Source of the DNA: Halobacteriovorax sp.
Lineage (GTDB): Bacteria > Bdellovibrionota > Bacteriovoracia > Bacteriovoracales > Bacteriovoracaceae
DNA length: 64,000 bases
Assembly (NCBI GenBank): GCA_002720865.1
Contig: PBIO01000017.1
Location: forward strand, 1 to 64,000
Reading direction: 5' to 3'
The position numbers and the translations under genes were made by a program. The first letter of the stretch is position 1. Every line of letters starts with the position of its first letter. Shown here piece after piece: positions 40,938 to 50,422 of this stretch. The notes below the pieces were generated by a model, which was not told the DNA's origin, did not search any database, and saw nothing but the letters and a program-made list of their open reading frames with translations.

Positions 40938-43900
40938 ATGTTTAGAGATTTAAAACTAAAATTTCCATTAATCACCTTATTAACCCTTGGGTTAATAATG
41001 TCTTGTAGTAACAAGGTTGAAGATATTAATGAGACCACAGCGGCTTCAAGTTTTGTTAATACACCTGTTCAATTAGTTGGAAATATAGAGCATAAATCCC
41101 TTTGGTCAGATTCCGCATGGAATGATCTTTCAAATATCGCTATCTATAAGTTTAAAACCTGCTTAAAAGACAAGGCCATAAATAATGCCATTATTGACGA
41201 GCCTTTTTCTATTTCAACACCACTAGGTTCTAAAGTTGTTACCTCAGATGTAAATGGCTGTTTAGTATGGTCAGAAAAATTAGATTTTAATATTTTAGAG
41301 CAAGAAAGATTAATTGAATTTCCAGTAAGCATCAATGGACTTGGGCACTATAAAGGAACCAGAAATTTTAACCTGGCCATCAATCCATGGCCTAACTCTA
41401 GCTCCCCCATGATCTTTTTAGATAATGATACTGAGACCGCTTCTCATTTTGGCCTTTATTCACTTAATGAAAAAAATGAAGAATTAAGTCCAATTAAAGA
41501 AAACATAATTATTTCTAATTTAGCATTTTCAGCAAAACCCTCAAAGATGCTAGGAAACATGAAGCATTATCCAACTGATATTCAGTTTAACGCCTCTATT
41601 GCCACAAAGGGTCTCAATGGAGAAAACAAGAGAAGCTTATCAATCTCAAAGGGCAGATTTGAAGCTGAATTTAAGATTTTTGAAAGACCAGAAAATACCG
41701 AAGAGAATTATTTAGTTGCCAGTGATAAAAAAGAGCTTTCCGCTTTAAATGGAAAATTTGAAGACAGCTTAAATTTTTACTTAGACCCAAGTATTAAATT
41801 AAACGATAGATCCTTTTATTTTATGCAGATAGAGCTAAGACCTTTAAATGCACCTGCTGGTTTATCTAAAGAAGAAATCATTCAAGTAACTGACTTTAAT
41901 CTTGAGACAGGAAGTATAGGGTTGGTTAACAGAAATCAACCTAGAGTTGTTAAATCGATTAGACCACAACTAAGCCTACCCGATCCTAGCGACAGCCAGA
42001 TTATTGGAGAGGAAATTCAAGGTGATGATAAACTTGGTTTCTATATTAAAAAAGTCACTAATATTAGCCGTGGAAGTATAGTTTCAGGTAATTTTAATCA
42101 ATCATCTATTAAAAGAAGAAGGGCCAAATTTACTCTTTGCCTCAATGAAGAAACTTCTAGTAGTTCACAAGTTCCACTCTCTGATACTGAGGTAAAAGTT
42201 GATATCTCCTTTATGGATGGAACTACTGATGTTCCAGATAAACCTAGAGTATATAAAACTAATGAAGATGGCTGTCTTGATTCATACGCCAATATAACTT
42301 ATGACCGTTACTCACTAGAGCGCTGGATTCCCTTTAATGTTAAAGTGACTCCTATTACTGGAACTTACCAAGATTTAGTTAAAACGAGGAAGCTGACAGT
42401 AAACCCATGGAACCCGGAAGATTTTGGTTATGATACTAAATTTGAAACCCAAATCCCTGAGATTCAAGCAGAGGCACCTAGAGTATTTGTAGGAAAAGTT
42501 GATTATAAAAAGGAGATGATGGACTACTCTCAGTTTAGAATTAATGAGTTTTTACATCTATCTTTAAAGAGAAAGTATCAGTTTAGCTTTTCTCCAAAAG
42601 TTCAGCTCTTTCATAGCTATAATGACGAAACCTCAACAGAGGCCATAACTTTTGGTGAATACAATGTTAAAATCTCGCTCTTTTCACCAAATTCTCCAGA
42701 TGTAGATTATTATAGTCCAGACTTAAGTCAGTTTAGATTTATAACCTCCGCTAAAAAAGATGTGAAAGTGCTTCCTAACGGAACCGTCACTGATCTTATC
42801 GCCTTCCCATTTCTTGTCAGTGAGACTCAAGATCTGGCCCATAAGAACCTGGCAATAATGGAGATTACTCCTAAGGATAGCGCTTCTTCTATTAGACCAG
42901 TTAAAGTTGTTTTTCCATTTTTCGGTGGAAACCAAGGGGCTCAAATGCCTGCTATCGTTCTTGAGAAAGAAATTGCGAGTGAAATAACGGCAAAAATTAA
43001 TTCGGTGGCCAATCACGGCAAGTATCTACCAACCATTGATGTTATAGGTGACCCAAGCGTTGACCCTATGGCCAACTTTACTCATAACTTTAAAAAAGCT
43101 GCGAAAGAATTAAACTCTGAAGCGATTGTTAAAGATATGAGATTAGATGAATTTAATAAATCAGCTCCGATTGCAAACTGGGAAAGAGTTAAGCTACCAA
43201 AAGGAAAATCCTTAAAAGATAAAGTTGAGCTTACAAAAAGAGAGCTTAGAACCCTTGTTACAGAAAACGCTAAAATCTATCCAAAGGGTATACTTTCTAA
43301 GTTATGTCGTCACTTTTATGACCTCCCAGGTCTTAAAAGAGAAACAAGACTCTTTCAAAGGGTAACCACTTATGATGGCGGTGAGCAATTTGCAAATTGC
43401 GAAGACGCTCCGAACGAACATTTTAAAGTTACACCTATCATGCATATTAGAAAGATTTTAAGCAGACGTCCTGAAAGACGAGAAGAAGCCTATGCTTCCT
43501 TTGTTAAAAGCACACGGGGTCAAGTAAGCCGTGGGAATGCCTTCTTCGCTGCCTATGGTGACCGCTCATCAAGCGTTTCTGGTGAAAGAGAAGGTGAGTC
43601 AAGAACAACAAATATGAGTTACGGTATTGAAGGACCAGGTCCTTATTATATTGGTTATTCAAAAGGTCATGTAAAAGAATACGCTACCTTCGAGCAAAAG
43701 AACCGCGCTGATATGGAAGCGGCCTTTGATAGATTTTATACCCAAAGACAATTAACTGAGCTTGAGTTTGATCTATTAAAATTAAAATTTCACGCCCAGG
43801 TAAGACGTTGTGTGACTATTGTTGGGACAAAAACAAATGCTGCTCGAGTTCACCTTTGTGAAGACAACGATAGACCAAAGCAGCTTGAAGAAGAGTGGTA

Positions 43901-44180
43901 CTTTATTGGCGATACCAGATCAAGAGATCATGGAATCATCGCTGACGGTGCTTTCCCAGGACTTACGGGCTTCACCCAAGTTATTAGAGGACGATATAAC
44001 TACAATAGAATGTGGAATAAATATAAAGAAGAAGATATTAAGCTTGTTCTAGAAGAAGTCGGTGAAACTCGTGGGCTAACTTATGCTTTTAAAAGATACT
44101 TAAACGAAGATAGTAAAATTCCATACGAAAACTTTGTGGATAATAGTCACCCAGGTCTATACGTCGTACCAAGGTACTAA
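40938..44180 (+). CDS. Giant lipoprotein with duplicated Cys-pair domain, 1080 aa
   Basis: The ATG at 40938 starts a lipoprotein signal ending in IMSC (Cys23); a TTG 17 codons upstream would spoil it. Two copies of one domain are visible, at about residues 50-170 and 395-510. Each has F-x-x-C-L with a long loop, a second D-x-x-G-C-L, then a hydrophobic stretch with ER-x-I/W-x-x-F-x-V and ending NPWP/NPWN, an Ig-like or carboxypeptidase-regulatory-like build. The C-terminal third is helical and rich in Arg and Glu, with cysteines (LCRHFYD, NCEDAP, RRCVTIV, HLCEDND). Function unknown; size suggests a surface-anchored structural or adhesion protein. Confidence 0.78.
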   Translation: MFRDLKLKFPLITLLTLGLIMSCSNKVEDINETTAASSFVNTPVQLVGNIEHKSLWSDSAWNDLSNIAIYKFKTCLKDKAINNAIIDEPFSISTPLGSKVVTSDVNGCLVWSEKLDFNILEQERLIEFPVSINGLGHYKGTRNFNLAINPWPNSSSPMIFLDNDTETASHFGLYSLNEKNEELSPIKENIIISNLAFSAKPSKMLGNMKHYPTDIQFNASIATKGLNGENKRSLSISKGRFEAEFKIFERPENTEENYLVASDKKELSALNGKFEDSLNFYLDPSIKLNDRSFYFMQIELRPLNAPAGLSKEEIIQVTDFNLETGSIGLVNRNQPRVVKSIRPQLSLPDPSDSQIIGEEIQGDDKLGFYIKKVTNISRGSIVSGNFNQSSIKRRRAKFTLCLNEETSSSSQVPLSDTEVKVDISFMDGTTDVPDKPRVYKTNEDGCLDSYANITYDRYSLERWIPFNVKVTPITGTYQDLVKTRKLTVNPWNPEDFGYDTKFETQIPEIQAEAPRVFVGKVDYKKEMMDYSQFRINEFLHLSLKRKYQFSFSPKVQLFHSYNDETSTEAITFGEYNVKISLFSPNSPDVDYYSPDLSQFRFITSAKKDVKVLPNGTVTDLIAFPFLVSETQDLAHKNLAIMEITPKDSASSIRPVKVVFPFFGGNQGAQMPAIVLEKEIASEITAKINSVANHGKYLPTIDVIGDPSVDPMANFTHNFKKAAKELNSEAIVKDMRLDEFNKSAPIANWERVKLPKGKSLKDKVELTKRELRTLVTENAKIYPKGILSKLCRHFYDLPGLKRETRLFQRVTTYDGGEQFANCEDAPNEHFKVTPIMHIRKILSRRPERREEAYASFVKSTRGQVSRGNAFFAAYGDRSSSVSGEREGESRTTNMSYGIEGPGPYYIGYSKGHVKEYATFEQKNRADMEAAFDRFYTQRQLTELEFDLLKLKFHAQVRRCVTIVGTKTNAARVHLCEDNDRPKQLEEEWYFIGDTRSRDHGIIADGAFPGLTGFTQVIRGRYNYNRMWNKYKEEDIKLVLEEVGETRGLTYAFKRYLNEDSKIPYENFVDNSHPGLYVVPRY

Positions 44181-45425
44181 TCACATAGAGGGGCATAAAT
44201 TCTCAGGGTCCATAAATTCCTTACAGGCCTTATAGGTATCACTTCCCTTTTGAATTTTTTCGCCCAGCTCTTCAGACTCACTAGCAAGACATTGAGTAAT
44301 GGCCTCACACCAACGGTTGGACTTTGGTTTAGTATTTAAAAGAGATTCAACTTCTTCATCCTCTTCAAAAATATCATACCCCTTAGCTTCTAGTTCCATG
44401 GCGTTTTCAAGATTCGTTGTCATCTCACTGGCCAATTCATCTAGGGCCTCTGCTTCTTCAGCTAGTAGACTATTAGTTTCATGAAAATCAGTTATCACCA
44501 TATACGTTAAGTAGGCACTAATACCGGCCATATAATAACGCCTAAAAAGCCTATATCTAGCTCTATTTTGAAGATTAAAAGTTAACTTATCACCGAGCTC
44601 TCTGCCTATTTCTTGCTCTAGTTTTTTAACCATATCATCGGTCAATCCATTTTCTAATAAATCGGCCATGAGATGTTCAGGAATTTTAATCGGTCTTAAT
44701 CCAGGTAAATAAATCGGCGGAAGTCCCCATAAAACCCCAAGGTTCATAACCCCGGTTCCTAGAGATCGACCCACCTTTGATCTTACAAATTTTTGCATCC
44801 AGGTTTTCTTCTTCCCAAGAATTTTATATTTAACAAAGATATTTGATAATCCTCTCGAGGCCATATCTTCTTGAATGACTCTAGCTAAGACTCTTTTTTC
44901 TATATTATCCTCAAAGAGCACTTCATTGGCCTTCATACTAGGGCCATAAACGGTTAGATAGAGATCTCCCACAAGATCCTCAAGGTCATTCATTAGAAGT
45001 TTTCCGTCGGCATTCATGGTTTCAACTATTTTTGAAATCTTTCTTCTCTTTAAGAAACTAAGTTTTCTAGAGTCAGGGATATGATCTCCCCCAAGGCTTT
45101 TATTGATGGCCTCAATATAAGCCAGTAAACCTTCAGGGCTAGGGTTCACCTCCCTAAACTGAATCCCCTCAGTATCAACTCCACGGGCGTACTCTTCCCT
45201 GTAGAAGGCCAGCTTTCTTTGATCGAGCTTATAGCCGCCCTTAAGCTTCTTAAACTTACTCCAGGCCCTAGTAAGCACTGGGCGTTTACCAAGGAAGAGC
45301 TTCACATCATGAAAGCAATCTCCCCCAATAGAAGCCGGATGACGCTCGCTTAAAGGATCTGCCCCTTTAAAACTAGCAATCAAAACAAATGTCAGTAGGT
45401 AGCAGCCAAGCTGCCAAATTCCCAT
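44181..45425 (-). CDS. Exported or membrane-anchored protein of unknown function, 414 aa
   Basis: The ATG at 45425 is preferred because MGIWQLGCYLLTFVLIASFKG forms a good signal peptide or anchor, with AAGGA upstream at a slightly long spacing. A GTG at 45530, with GGAAGG 5 nt upstream, would add 35 charged residues and make it a membrane protein instead, and cannot be excluded. The rest is basic and helical in the centre and acidic at the C-terminus (about 340-385), with a likely second membrane segment near residues 295-315 and three or four C-terminal cysteines. It is divergent from the 45605 gene. No family recognised. Confidence 0.72.
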   Translation of the reverse strand: MGIWQLGCYLLTFVLIASFKGADPLSERHPASIGGDCFHDVKLFLGKRPVLTRAWSKFKKLKGGYKLDQRKLAFYREEYARGVDTEGIQFREVNPSPEGLLAYIEAINKSLGGDHIPDSRKLSFLKRRKISKIVETMNADGKLLMNDLEDLVGDLYLTVYGPSMKANEVLFEDNIEKRVLARVIQEDMASRGLSNIFVKYKILGKKKTWMQKFVRSKVGRSLGTGVMNLGVLWGLPPIYLPGLRPIKIPEHLMADLLENGLTDDMVKKLEQEIGRELGDKLTFNLQNRARYRLFRRYYMAGISAYLTYMVITDFHETNSLLAEEAEALDELASEMTTNLENAMELEAKGYDIFEEDEEVESLLNTKPKSNRWCEAITQCLASESEELGEKIQKGSDTYKACKEFMDPENLCPSM

Positions 45426-45604
45426 TTTTCTCACATCCTTCTTATCGGAAAACTGGCCCATTACTTGAGTAATTTCATCTGTATAAAATCTAGACAGTTT
45501 TTCCCCAAAAAGCCTCATAGAAACAGGCACTTACCTTCCCTCTCATGGCATCCTTTTTGCTCTTTAAAAGGGGAATAATCACTAAATAAAAGCGGAGAAA
45601 TCGA

Positions 45605-46297
45605 ATGAAAAAATCGATTCTAATTCAGACCTTAATTGCTGCCCTACTTACTCTATCGATGCCAAGTGCCTATGCCTTAGATAAATGTAAGGCCGTAAAA
45701 CTTATGCAAAAAGATCTTAACGAAAAGAAGAAAGACCTTGAAAAACTAGAGGCCATTCATAGAGAGCAAGTTGAAGCTAAAGAAATTGCTGACCGCTTAA
45801 TGAATGGTGATGAGATCACAGAGATTAGACTCCTCGCTGAAGCTCTTGATGAAGAGGTTGGAAATATTTCTAAAGATCAAAAGACTCAAGGTAAATATGT
45901 AGGTGCCACTGTCGGTGCTGTTATTTTATCAAGCTATATTATTAAAAAATTAAATAAAGGAAGTGTGGGCTTTAAAAGAAAATTTTTAGCTCAGGCCCTA
46001 CCAAAAGATAGAAGATTTGGACGTCATACTCTTAACGCCGCCCTTGTCTTTTCTTTGGCCTCAACATTTTGGTTAGCTTACTCAATCAAAGAAAATCAAG
46101 ATAAGAAAACCATGCTTGCTGAGCTAGTTAACAAGCTAAATAAAATTAAAGACCTTACTGAAGAAGTCCTCGACCTAAGAGAAGAAGTTGAAGAAAGAGA
46201 AGTTACCTTTAATTTAAAATTAGAAGAAATTCTCTATGAAGGTTTAGTTGAAGTAATAACTTCAAATGACGGTAAGCAAACCCTTAATTGTAAATAA
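45605..46297 (+). CDS. Secreted/membrane protein with coiled coils, 230 aa
   Basis: A signal peptide covers residues 1-24 (ending AYA) and GGAG lies 7 nt before ATG. Residues about 25-70 and 175-210 are highly charged with heptad spacing, so two coiled coils are likely. Between them are two hydrophobic segments (about 98-114 and 144-162). The pair of cysteines near the two ends (KCKAV, LNCK) might bridge. It forms a divergent pair with the 44181-45425 gene, and both probably act at the membrane. It ends with an intrinsic terminator. Function unknown. Confidence 0.75.
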   Translation: MKKSILIQTLIAALLTLSMPSAYALDKCKAVKLMQKDLNEKKKDLEKLEAIHREQVEAKEIADRLMNGDEITEIRLLAEALDEEVGNISKDQKTQGKYVGATVGAVILSSYIIKKLNKGSVGFKRKFLAQALPKDRRFGRHTLNAALVFSLASTFWLAYSIKENQDKKTMLAELVNKLNKIKDLTEEVLDLREEVEEREVTFNLKLEEILYEGLVEVITSNDGKQTLNCK

Positions 46298-46316
46298 AAC
46301 TAATCAATATCTACGC

Positions 46317-46345
46317 AAAGGGTCATCTAAGATGGCCCTTTTTCG
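46317..46345 (+). terminator. Intrinsic terminator
   Basis: GGGTCATC/GATGGCCC (8 bp, one G-U pair) with a TAA loop, extended by AAA/TTT and followed by TTTTT. It ends the 45605 gene transcript. Confidence 0.85.
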
Positions 46346-46347
46346 TT

Positions 46348-46353
46348 TAAGAT
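46348..46353 (+). promoter_or_regulatory. -10 element of a probable leaderless transcript
   Basis: TAAGAT ends 6 nt before the ATG at 46360, directly behind the terminator of the preceding gene. No ribosome site is present. Confidence 0.4.
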
Positions 46354-46359
46354 ATCACC

Positions 46360-47322
46360 ATGCAAATTACTTCTTTTCCCAATAAATTTTATCAAAGTTT
46401 TCCTTACCAAAGCAGACTTAAACTTGGTGAGCGAATTTATAATGCCTTTAATAATTCTCAATATAAAAAAGCAAAAGCAGAAATAAAAAAAAGCCGCGAC
46501 CTAGCTGACCATCCCGGCCTTCCTTATCTTGAAGCAGGAAACCCAAACCATCCAAGCATTCTTTTCTTGCATGGCTTTGGTGACACTAAAGAAAGTTATC
46601 TAAGACAAGCCATGGCCTTCTCAAAAGACTTTCATGTAATCGTTCCCGACATGCCTGGCTTTGGCCCTAACCCAAGACTGCAAAGCTTAACCTATAATAG
46701 CAGCAATATGTCTGATATCGTTTTGGACTTTATCAATGATATAAAACTTAAAGATTTTCACCTGGCCGGAAATTCCATGGGCGGTGCCCTTTCAACTTTT
46801 CTTACCTTAAAAGCCCCAGAAAAAGTTAAAAGTCTAACCCTAATAGACACGGCCGGTTTTTATTTTGACCATGTCCATTCAGTCCTAGACGAATTCCTAG
46901 CTGGTAATAACCTCTTCCTAGTAGACGAGCCAAAAGACTACGACGCACTTTTAAAAAGAGTCTTTCATAAAACTCCTTTTGTCCCAAAACCCGTCTTTGA
47001 GTTTCTCTATGAAAAAATTCATCAAGAAAAGAAATGGTACGAAAAACTCGTCTACGATCTTACCCACGGTCTTGAGTCAGTGGAACACGGCCATAAGAAC
47101 GGCCTATTTTTAAACCACCATATAAAAGATCTAAGCATGCCCATTCAAATGATCTGGGGGGACCAAGACTCCCTCTTTCCCCTTGGTACCGCCGAAGAAA
47201 TCAAAAAACTAAAATCAGATATCGACTTAAAAATCATCAAAAACTGCGGCCATGCCCCTCATTACGAACGCACCAAAGAATTCAACAAACTTCTAAAAGA
47301 ATTCTGTCATAAAAATAGTTAG
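46360..47322 (+). CDS. Alpha/beta hydrolase, 320 aa
   Basis: No signal peptide, so probably cytoplasmic. ILFLHGFGDTKESY holds the oxyanion His-Gly, GNSMGGALS carries the nucleophile Ser139 in the G-x-S-x-G elbow, and WGDQDSLFP and CGHAPHYE supply the acid and the catalytic His. The N-terminal 50 residues are basic and additional to the core. Likely an esterase or lipase-like enzyme; substrate unknown. It starts straight after a terminator from what seems to be a leaderless promoter. Confidence 0.9.
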   Translation: MQITSFPNKFYQSFPYQSRLKLGERIYNAFNNSQYKKAKAEIKKSRDLADHPGLPYLEAGNPNHPSILFLHGFGDTKESYLRQAMAFSKDFHVIVPDMPGFGPNPRLQSLTYNSSNMSDIVLDFINDIKLKDFHLAGNSMGGALSTFLTLKAPEKVKSLTLIDTAGFYFDHVHSVLDEFLAGNNLFLVDEPKDYDALLKRVFHKTPFVPKPVFEFLYEKIHQEKKWYEKLVYDLTHGLESVEHGHKNGLFLNHHIKDLSMPIQMIWGDQDSLFPLGTAEEIKKLKSDIDLKIIKNCGHAPHYERTKEFNKLLKEFCHKNS

Positions 47323-47439
47323 CTCTGCAATTTTTAAGTTTTTCATTTTTAAAACATAATAGTTCTATCTACTTATCCTTATTGGAGTGAAAAACATCTT
47401 GAATTAAATTCCATCTAACCCGAAGATGGAGAAATAAAA

Positions 47440-47712
47440 TTGGATACCCTTACTCAAACTCAAAAGCTAAAAGAAGCTGGATTTAACCAAATACAATCTG
47501 AGGTGCTAGTGAAAACTTGGACAGGTTATATAAATGACAATTTTGCTACCGTAGAAGATTTCAAACAGCTAGAAACAAAAATGATATATATGTTTGAAAA
47601 AAATGAACTTAAATTGACCATAAGAATGGCAATTATAAGTTTTACAATAATGAGTATTGGGATTTCAATTCAAACCTGGATATTAAAGCACTACATTCTA
47701 GTTAACTTATAG
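47440..47712 (+). CDS. DUF1640-like small membrane-anchored protein, 90 aa
   Basis: The start is TTG at 47440 with GGAG 8 nt upstream. The layout is that of the CCDC90/DUF1640 group: a short N-terminal helical region (LKEAGFNQIQSEVLVKTWT), a charged coiled-coil stretch (FKQLETKMIYMFEKNELKL), and one C-terminal membrane helix (about 64-82). Such proteins are found beside restriction or secretion genes or alone and have no agreed bacterial function; mitochondrial relatives bind the calcium uniporter. The match is by layout, so the family call is tentative. Confidence 0.6.
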   Translation: MDTLTQTQKLKEAGFNQIQSEVLVKTWTGYINDNFATVEDFKQLETKMIYMFEKNELKLTIRMAIISFTIMSIGISIQTWILKHYILVNL

Positions 47713-47718
47713 GTGAAA

Positions 47719-48207
47719 CTATTTTTCTAAAAGTTGAAAGGCCCAGGCAGGGGTTTTACCGTCGGCCTCATAGGATTCGCTTTGAAGGGAGCGCCATTCG
47801 TAGTTTTGGTAGTCGGGAAAGAAGACGTCTGCTTCGCCGTCGTAGTCGACGACACTTAGGTAGAGACGATTGGCCTTTTCTAGGAAGAGACCGTAGATGA
47901 CTCCGCCGCCGGCGATAAAGGCTTCGGTTTCACCGCGCTCTTTTGCTATTTGAATGGCCTCATCAGGAGAGCCCGCGAGCAGAACTCCTTCAGGGGCCTT
48001 GTAGTCTTTATTGTTCGTTATGATAATTGTCGTTCTACCCGGAAGAGGTCTTCCGATTGACTCAAAAGTTTTTCGGCCCATAATCAAATGGTGACCCATC
48101 GTGGTTTCTTTAAATTTTTTAAAGTCTTCTTTGATATGCCAAAGCATCTGATTGTCTTTCCCAATTTGGCGTTCTTTTCCAATGGCGACAATCAGACTAA
48201 TGATCAT
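47719..48207 (-). CDS. folA: Dihydrofolate reductase
   Basis: Reduces dihydrofolate to tetrahydrofolate with NADPH, replenishing the folate consumed by thymidylate synthase. Residues [37 protein letters not shown] follow the family N-terminus, with Trp21 and the Glu/Asp (HIKEDFK) at the active site, then [17 protein letters not shown] and the GG-x-x-Y cofactor motif ([11 protein letters not shown]). 162 aa is normal length. Its start overlaps the stop of thyA by 4 bp, so the two genes are translationally coupled. The first third of the gene is notably G+C-richer than surrounding genes. Confidence 0.95.
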   Translation of the reverse strand: MIISLIVAIGKERQIGKDNQMLWHIKEDFKKFKETTMGHHLIMGRKTFESIGRPLPGRTTIIITNNKDYKAPEGVLLAGSPDEAIQIAKERGETEAFIAGGGVIYGLFLEKANRLYLSVVDYDGEADVFFPDYQNYEWRSLQSESYEADGKTPAWAFQLLEK

Positions 48208-49001
48208 ATTGAAACTTCAGCTTTAATATGAGGATGAGCTTCGTATCCTTCTAATTTAAAATCATCAAAAGTGAAGTTGAAGATATTTTTAATATTAGGA
48301 TTCAGCTTCATCTGAGGAAGAGGATGAGGCTTTCTCTTTAACTGCTCTTTAGCTTGTTCTAAATGGTTTTGATAAAGATGGGCATCACCAATTGTATGTA
48401 CAAACTCTCCAGGCTTATAACCACAAACCTGCGCCATCATAAGAACAAGAAGTGAGTATGAAGCAATATTAAAAGGCACACCTAAAAAGATATCTGCCGA
48501 TCTTTGATAAAGCTGACAAGAAAGTCTTTTATCGTTTGTTACATAGAACTGCATAAAAGCATGACAAGGAGGAAGGGCCATATCGTCAAGCTCACCAATA
48601 TTCCAGGCCGAAACAATATGACGTCTAGAAAAGGGATTTTCGATAAGGCCGCGAATAAGATTTGTGATCTGATCAATACACTCGCCGTTTTTTCCTTTCC
48701 AGCAGCGCCACTGAGCTCCATAAACAGGACCTAAGTTTCCTTCTTCATCGGCCCACTCGTCCCAGATTCTCACTTTGTTTTCTTTTAGATAATCAATATT
48801 GGTATCACCCTTTAAGAACCATAGTAGCTCGTGGATGATTGATCTAAGATGACATTTTTTCGTCGTGACAATAGGAAAGCCCTCGGCCAGGTCATATCTT
48901 GTTTGGTAGCCAAAAACGCTAACTGTTCCAGTTCCAGTTCTGTCCATACGAACTTCACCGTTCTCTAAAACATGTTTCATCATATCTAGGTATTGTCTCA
49001 T
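48204..49001 (-). CDS. thyA: Thymidylate synthase
   Basis: Methylates dUMP to dTMP using methylene-tetrahydrofolate. 265 aa is almost the E. coli length (264). Signatures are [12 protein letters not shown] (dUMP phosphate loop), [31 protein letters not shown] with the catalytic Cys, and [16 protein letters not shown] plus [14 protein letters not shown] lies 6 nt upstream of the ATG. It is followed by folA with a 4-bp overlap, the classic pairing. Confidence 0.97.
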   Translation of the reverse strand: MRQYLDMMKHVLENGEVRMDRTGTGTVSVFGYQTRYDLAEGFPIVTTKKCHLRSIIHELLWFLKGDTNIDYLKENKVRIWDEWADEEGNLGPVYGAQWRCWKGKNGECIDQITNLIRGLIENPFSRRHIVSAWNIGELDDMALPPCHAFMQFYVTNDKRLSCQLYQRSADIFLGVPFNIASYSLLVLMMAQVCGYKPGEFVHTIGDAHLYQNHLEQAKEQLKRKPHPLPQMKLNPNIKNIFNFTFDDFKLEGYEAHPHIKAEVSI

Positions 49002-49121
49002 TGAATGTCTCCGTCTTCTTTTATGTGTGTGTCTTCGATTGTGTGTCCATATAATACAAGATTTGAAGAATTTTAAAACATGCTTTTCTTGTCTTTGTCT
49101 TGCAAGTACAATAACCCCCTA

Positions 49122-50306
49122 ATGATACAACACGGACTCGATAGATTAATTTCTGACAAGGCGCTTCAAGACCAAGTTAAAGGTCAGATCGGCTACCTAT
49201 GTCATAGCGCATCCATTACTTCGGATATTATCCATGGTGCCATTAAGCTAAAAGAGATTTTTGGTGATCGTTTTATTCGACTGTTTGGACCTCAGCACGG
49301 TTTCGTAACTGATGTGCAAGATAATATGGTTGAGACCACTCACTATACTCATCCTTATTTTAAGATGCAGGTTTATAGTCTTTATTCTGAAACAAGAATT
49401 CCCACTGATGAAATGCTTGAAGGACTCGATACGATTATTGTCGACCTTCAAGATGTTGGGACTCGTGTTTATACATATATTCACACCATGACCCATCTTA
49501 TGGAGGCCTGTTCTAAAAAAGATATCAAGGTGATTATTTTAGATAGACCTAATCCGGCCGGGGGAATTTTAATTGAAGGAAATCTTTTAGAAAAAGGTTT
49601 TGAATCTTTTGTAGGTAGACATCCAATTCCTCAAAGGCATGGCCTTACTATGGGTGAAGTTGCCCGACTAGCGGCCACCTATTTTGGAAGTGAATGCGAG
49701 CTACAAGTCATTGGCATGGAAGGCTGGAAACGAGACATGTACTGGGAAGAAACAGGACTGCCCTGGGTACTTCCCTCTCCAAATTTACCGACTAGCGACG
49801 GCTGTTTAGTTTTTTGTGGAAGTGTTCTTTATGAAGGCACTAATATTTCTGAAGGACGAGGAACCACTCGCGCCCTTGAGATGATTGGCCACCCAGATAT
49901 TCAGGCCTTTGAGTTTGCTGATTCTTTAAACCAAAGAATAAAAGCCTGGGACTTGGAAGGATTCACCATAAGACCATGCGTCTTTATGCCCACCTTTCAA
50001 AAACACGCAAATACCCCATGCGGCGGAATGCAGGTTCACGTCACAAACCCGAGAACTTTTTTAAGCTGGCGCTTCGGACAACTTCTCTGCCACGCCCTTT
50101 ATACAGAGCTTGGGGAAAAGTTTGAATGGAATGATAAACCTTACGAATATCAAAATGATCGCCTTGCCATCGACTTTATCAACGGCACAGACAAGATTCG
50201 AAAATGGGTCGAAGAGTCAGGGGATCTTCAAACTTTAGAAACCCTAGAGCTAGCTGGGCGAGAAACTTATTTGGATCAGCGTTCTAATATACTGCTCTAC
50301 AGCTAA
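49122..50306 (+). CDS. DUF1343 (NamZ-like exo-beta-N-acetylmuramidase family) protein, 394 aa
   Basis: Family marks: GYLCHSASIT near the N-terminus, LFGPQHGFVTDVQDN, VDLQDVGTRVYTYIHTM, ILDRPNPAGG with EGNLLEKGFESFVGRHPIPQRHG, WVLPSPNLPT and EGTNISEGRGTTRALEMIGHPDI. B. subtilis NamZ, the founding member, releases terminal N-acetylmuramic acid from peptidoglycan fragments and is secreted. Here no signal peptide is present; the ATG at 49122 is preferred to one 14 codons upstream, whose extra residues would not form one either. It may therefore work on imported muropeptides in the cytoplasm. Confidence 0.87.
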   Translation: MIQHGLDRLISDKALQDQVKGQIGYLCHSASITSDIIHGAIKLKEIFGDRFIRLFGPQHGFVTDVQDNMVETTHYTHPYFKMQVYSLYSETRIPTDEMLEGLDTIIVDLQDVGTRVYTYIHTMTHLMEACSKKDIKVIILDRPNPAGGILIEGNLLEKGFESFVGRHPIPQRHGLTMGEVARLAATYFGSECELQVIGMEGWKRDMYWEETGLPWVLPSPNLPTSDGCLVFCGSVLYEGTNISEGRGTTRALEMIGHPDIQAFEFADSLNQRIKAWDLEGFTIRPCVFMPTFQKHANTPCGGMQVHVTNPRTFLSWRFGQLLCHALYTELGEKFEWNDKPYEYQNDRLAIDFINGTDKIRKWVEESGDLQTLETLELAGRETYLDQRSNILLYS

Positions 50307-50333
50307 TTCCCTAAATTCTTTAGATTTAAGTCC

Positions 50334-50363
50334 TTTACAAACGCAGTGCGCGTTTTCGATAAT
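50334..50363 (+). promoter_or_regulatory. Promoter of the liv operon with an internal dyad
   Basis: TTTACA (50334-50339), 18 bp, then GATAAT (50358-50363). The spacer contains a perfect 6-bp inverted repeat AAACGC/GCGTTT (50339-50355) overlapping the polymerase contact zone, which would suit repression. The livK start is 60 bp downstream. Confidence 0.45.
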
Positions 50364-50422
50364 GTTGGGGATTTTAAGATTAACCAACTTATTTAATTTT
50401 TTTCACTATTAAGGAGAGACCC

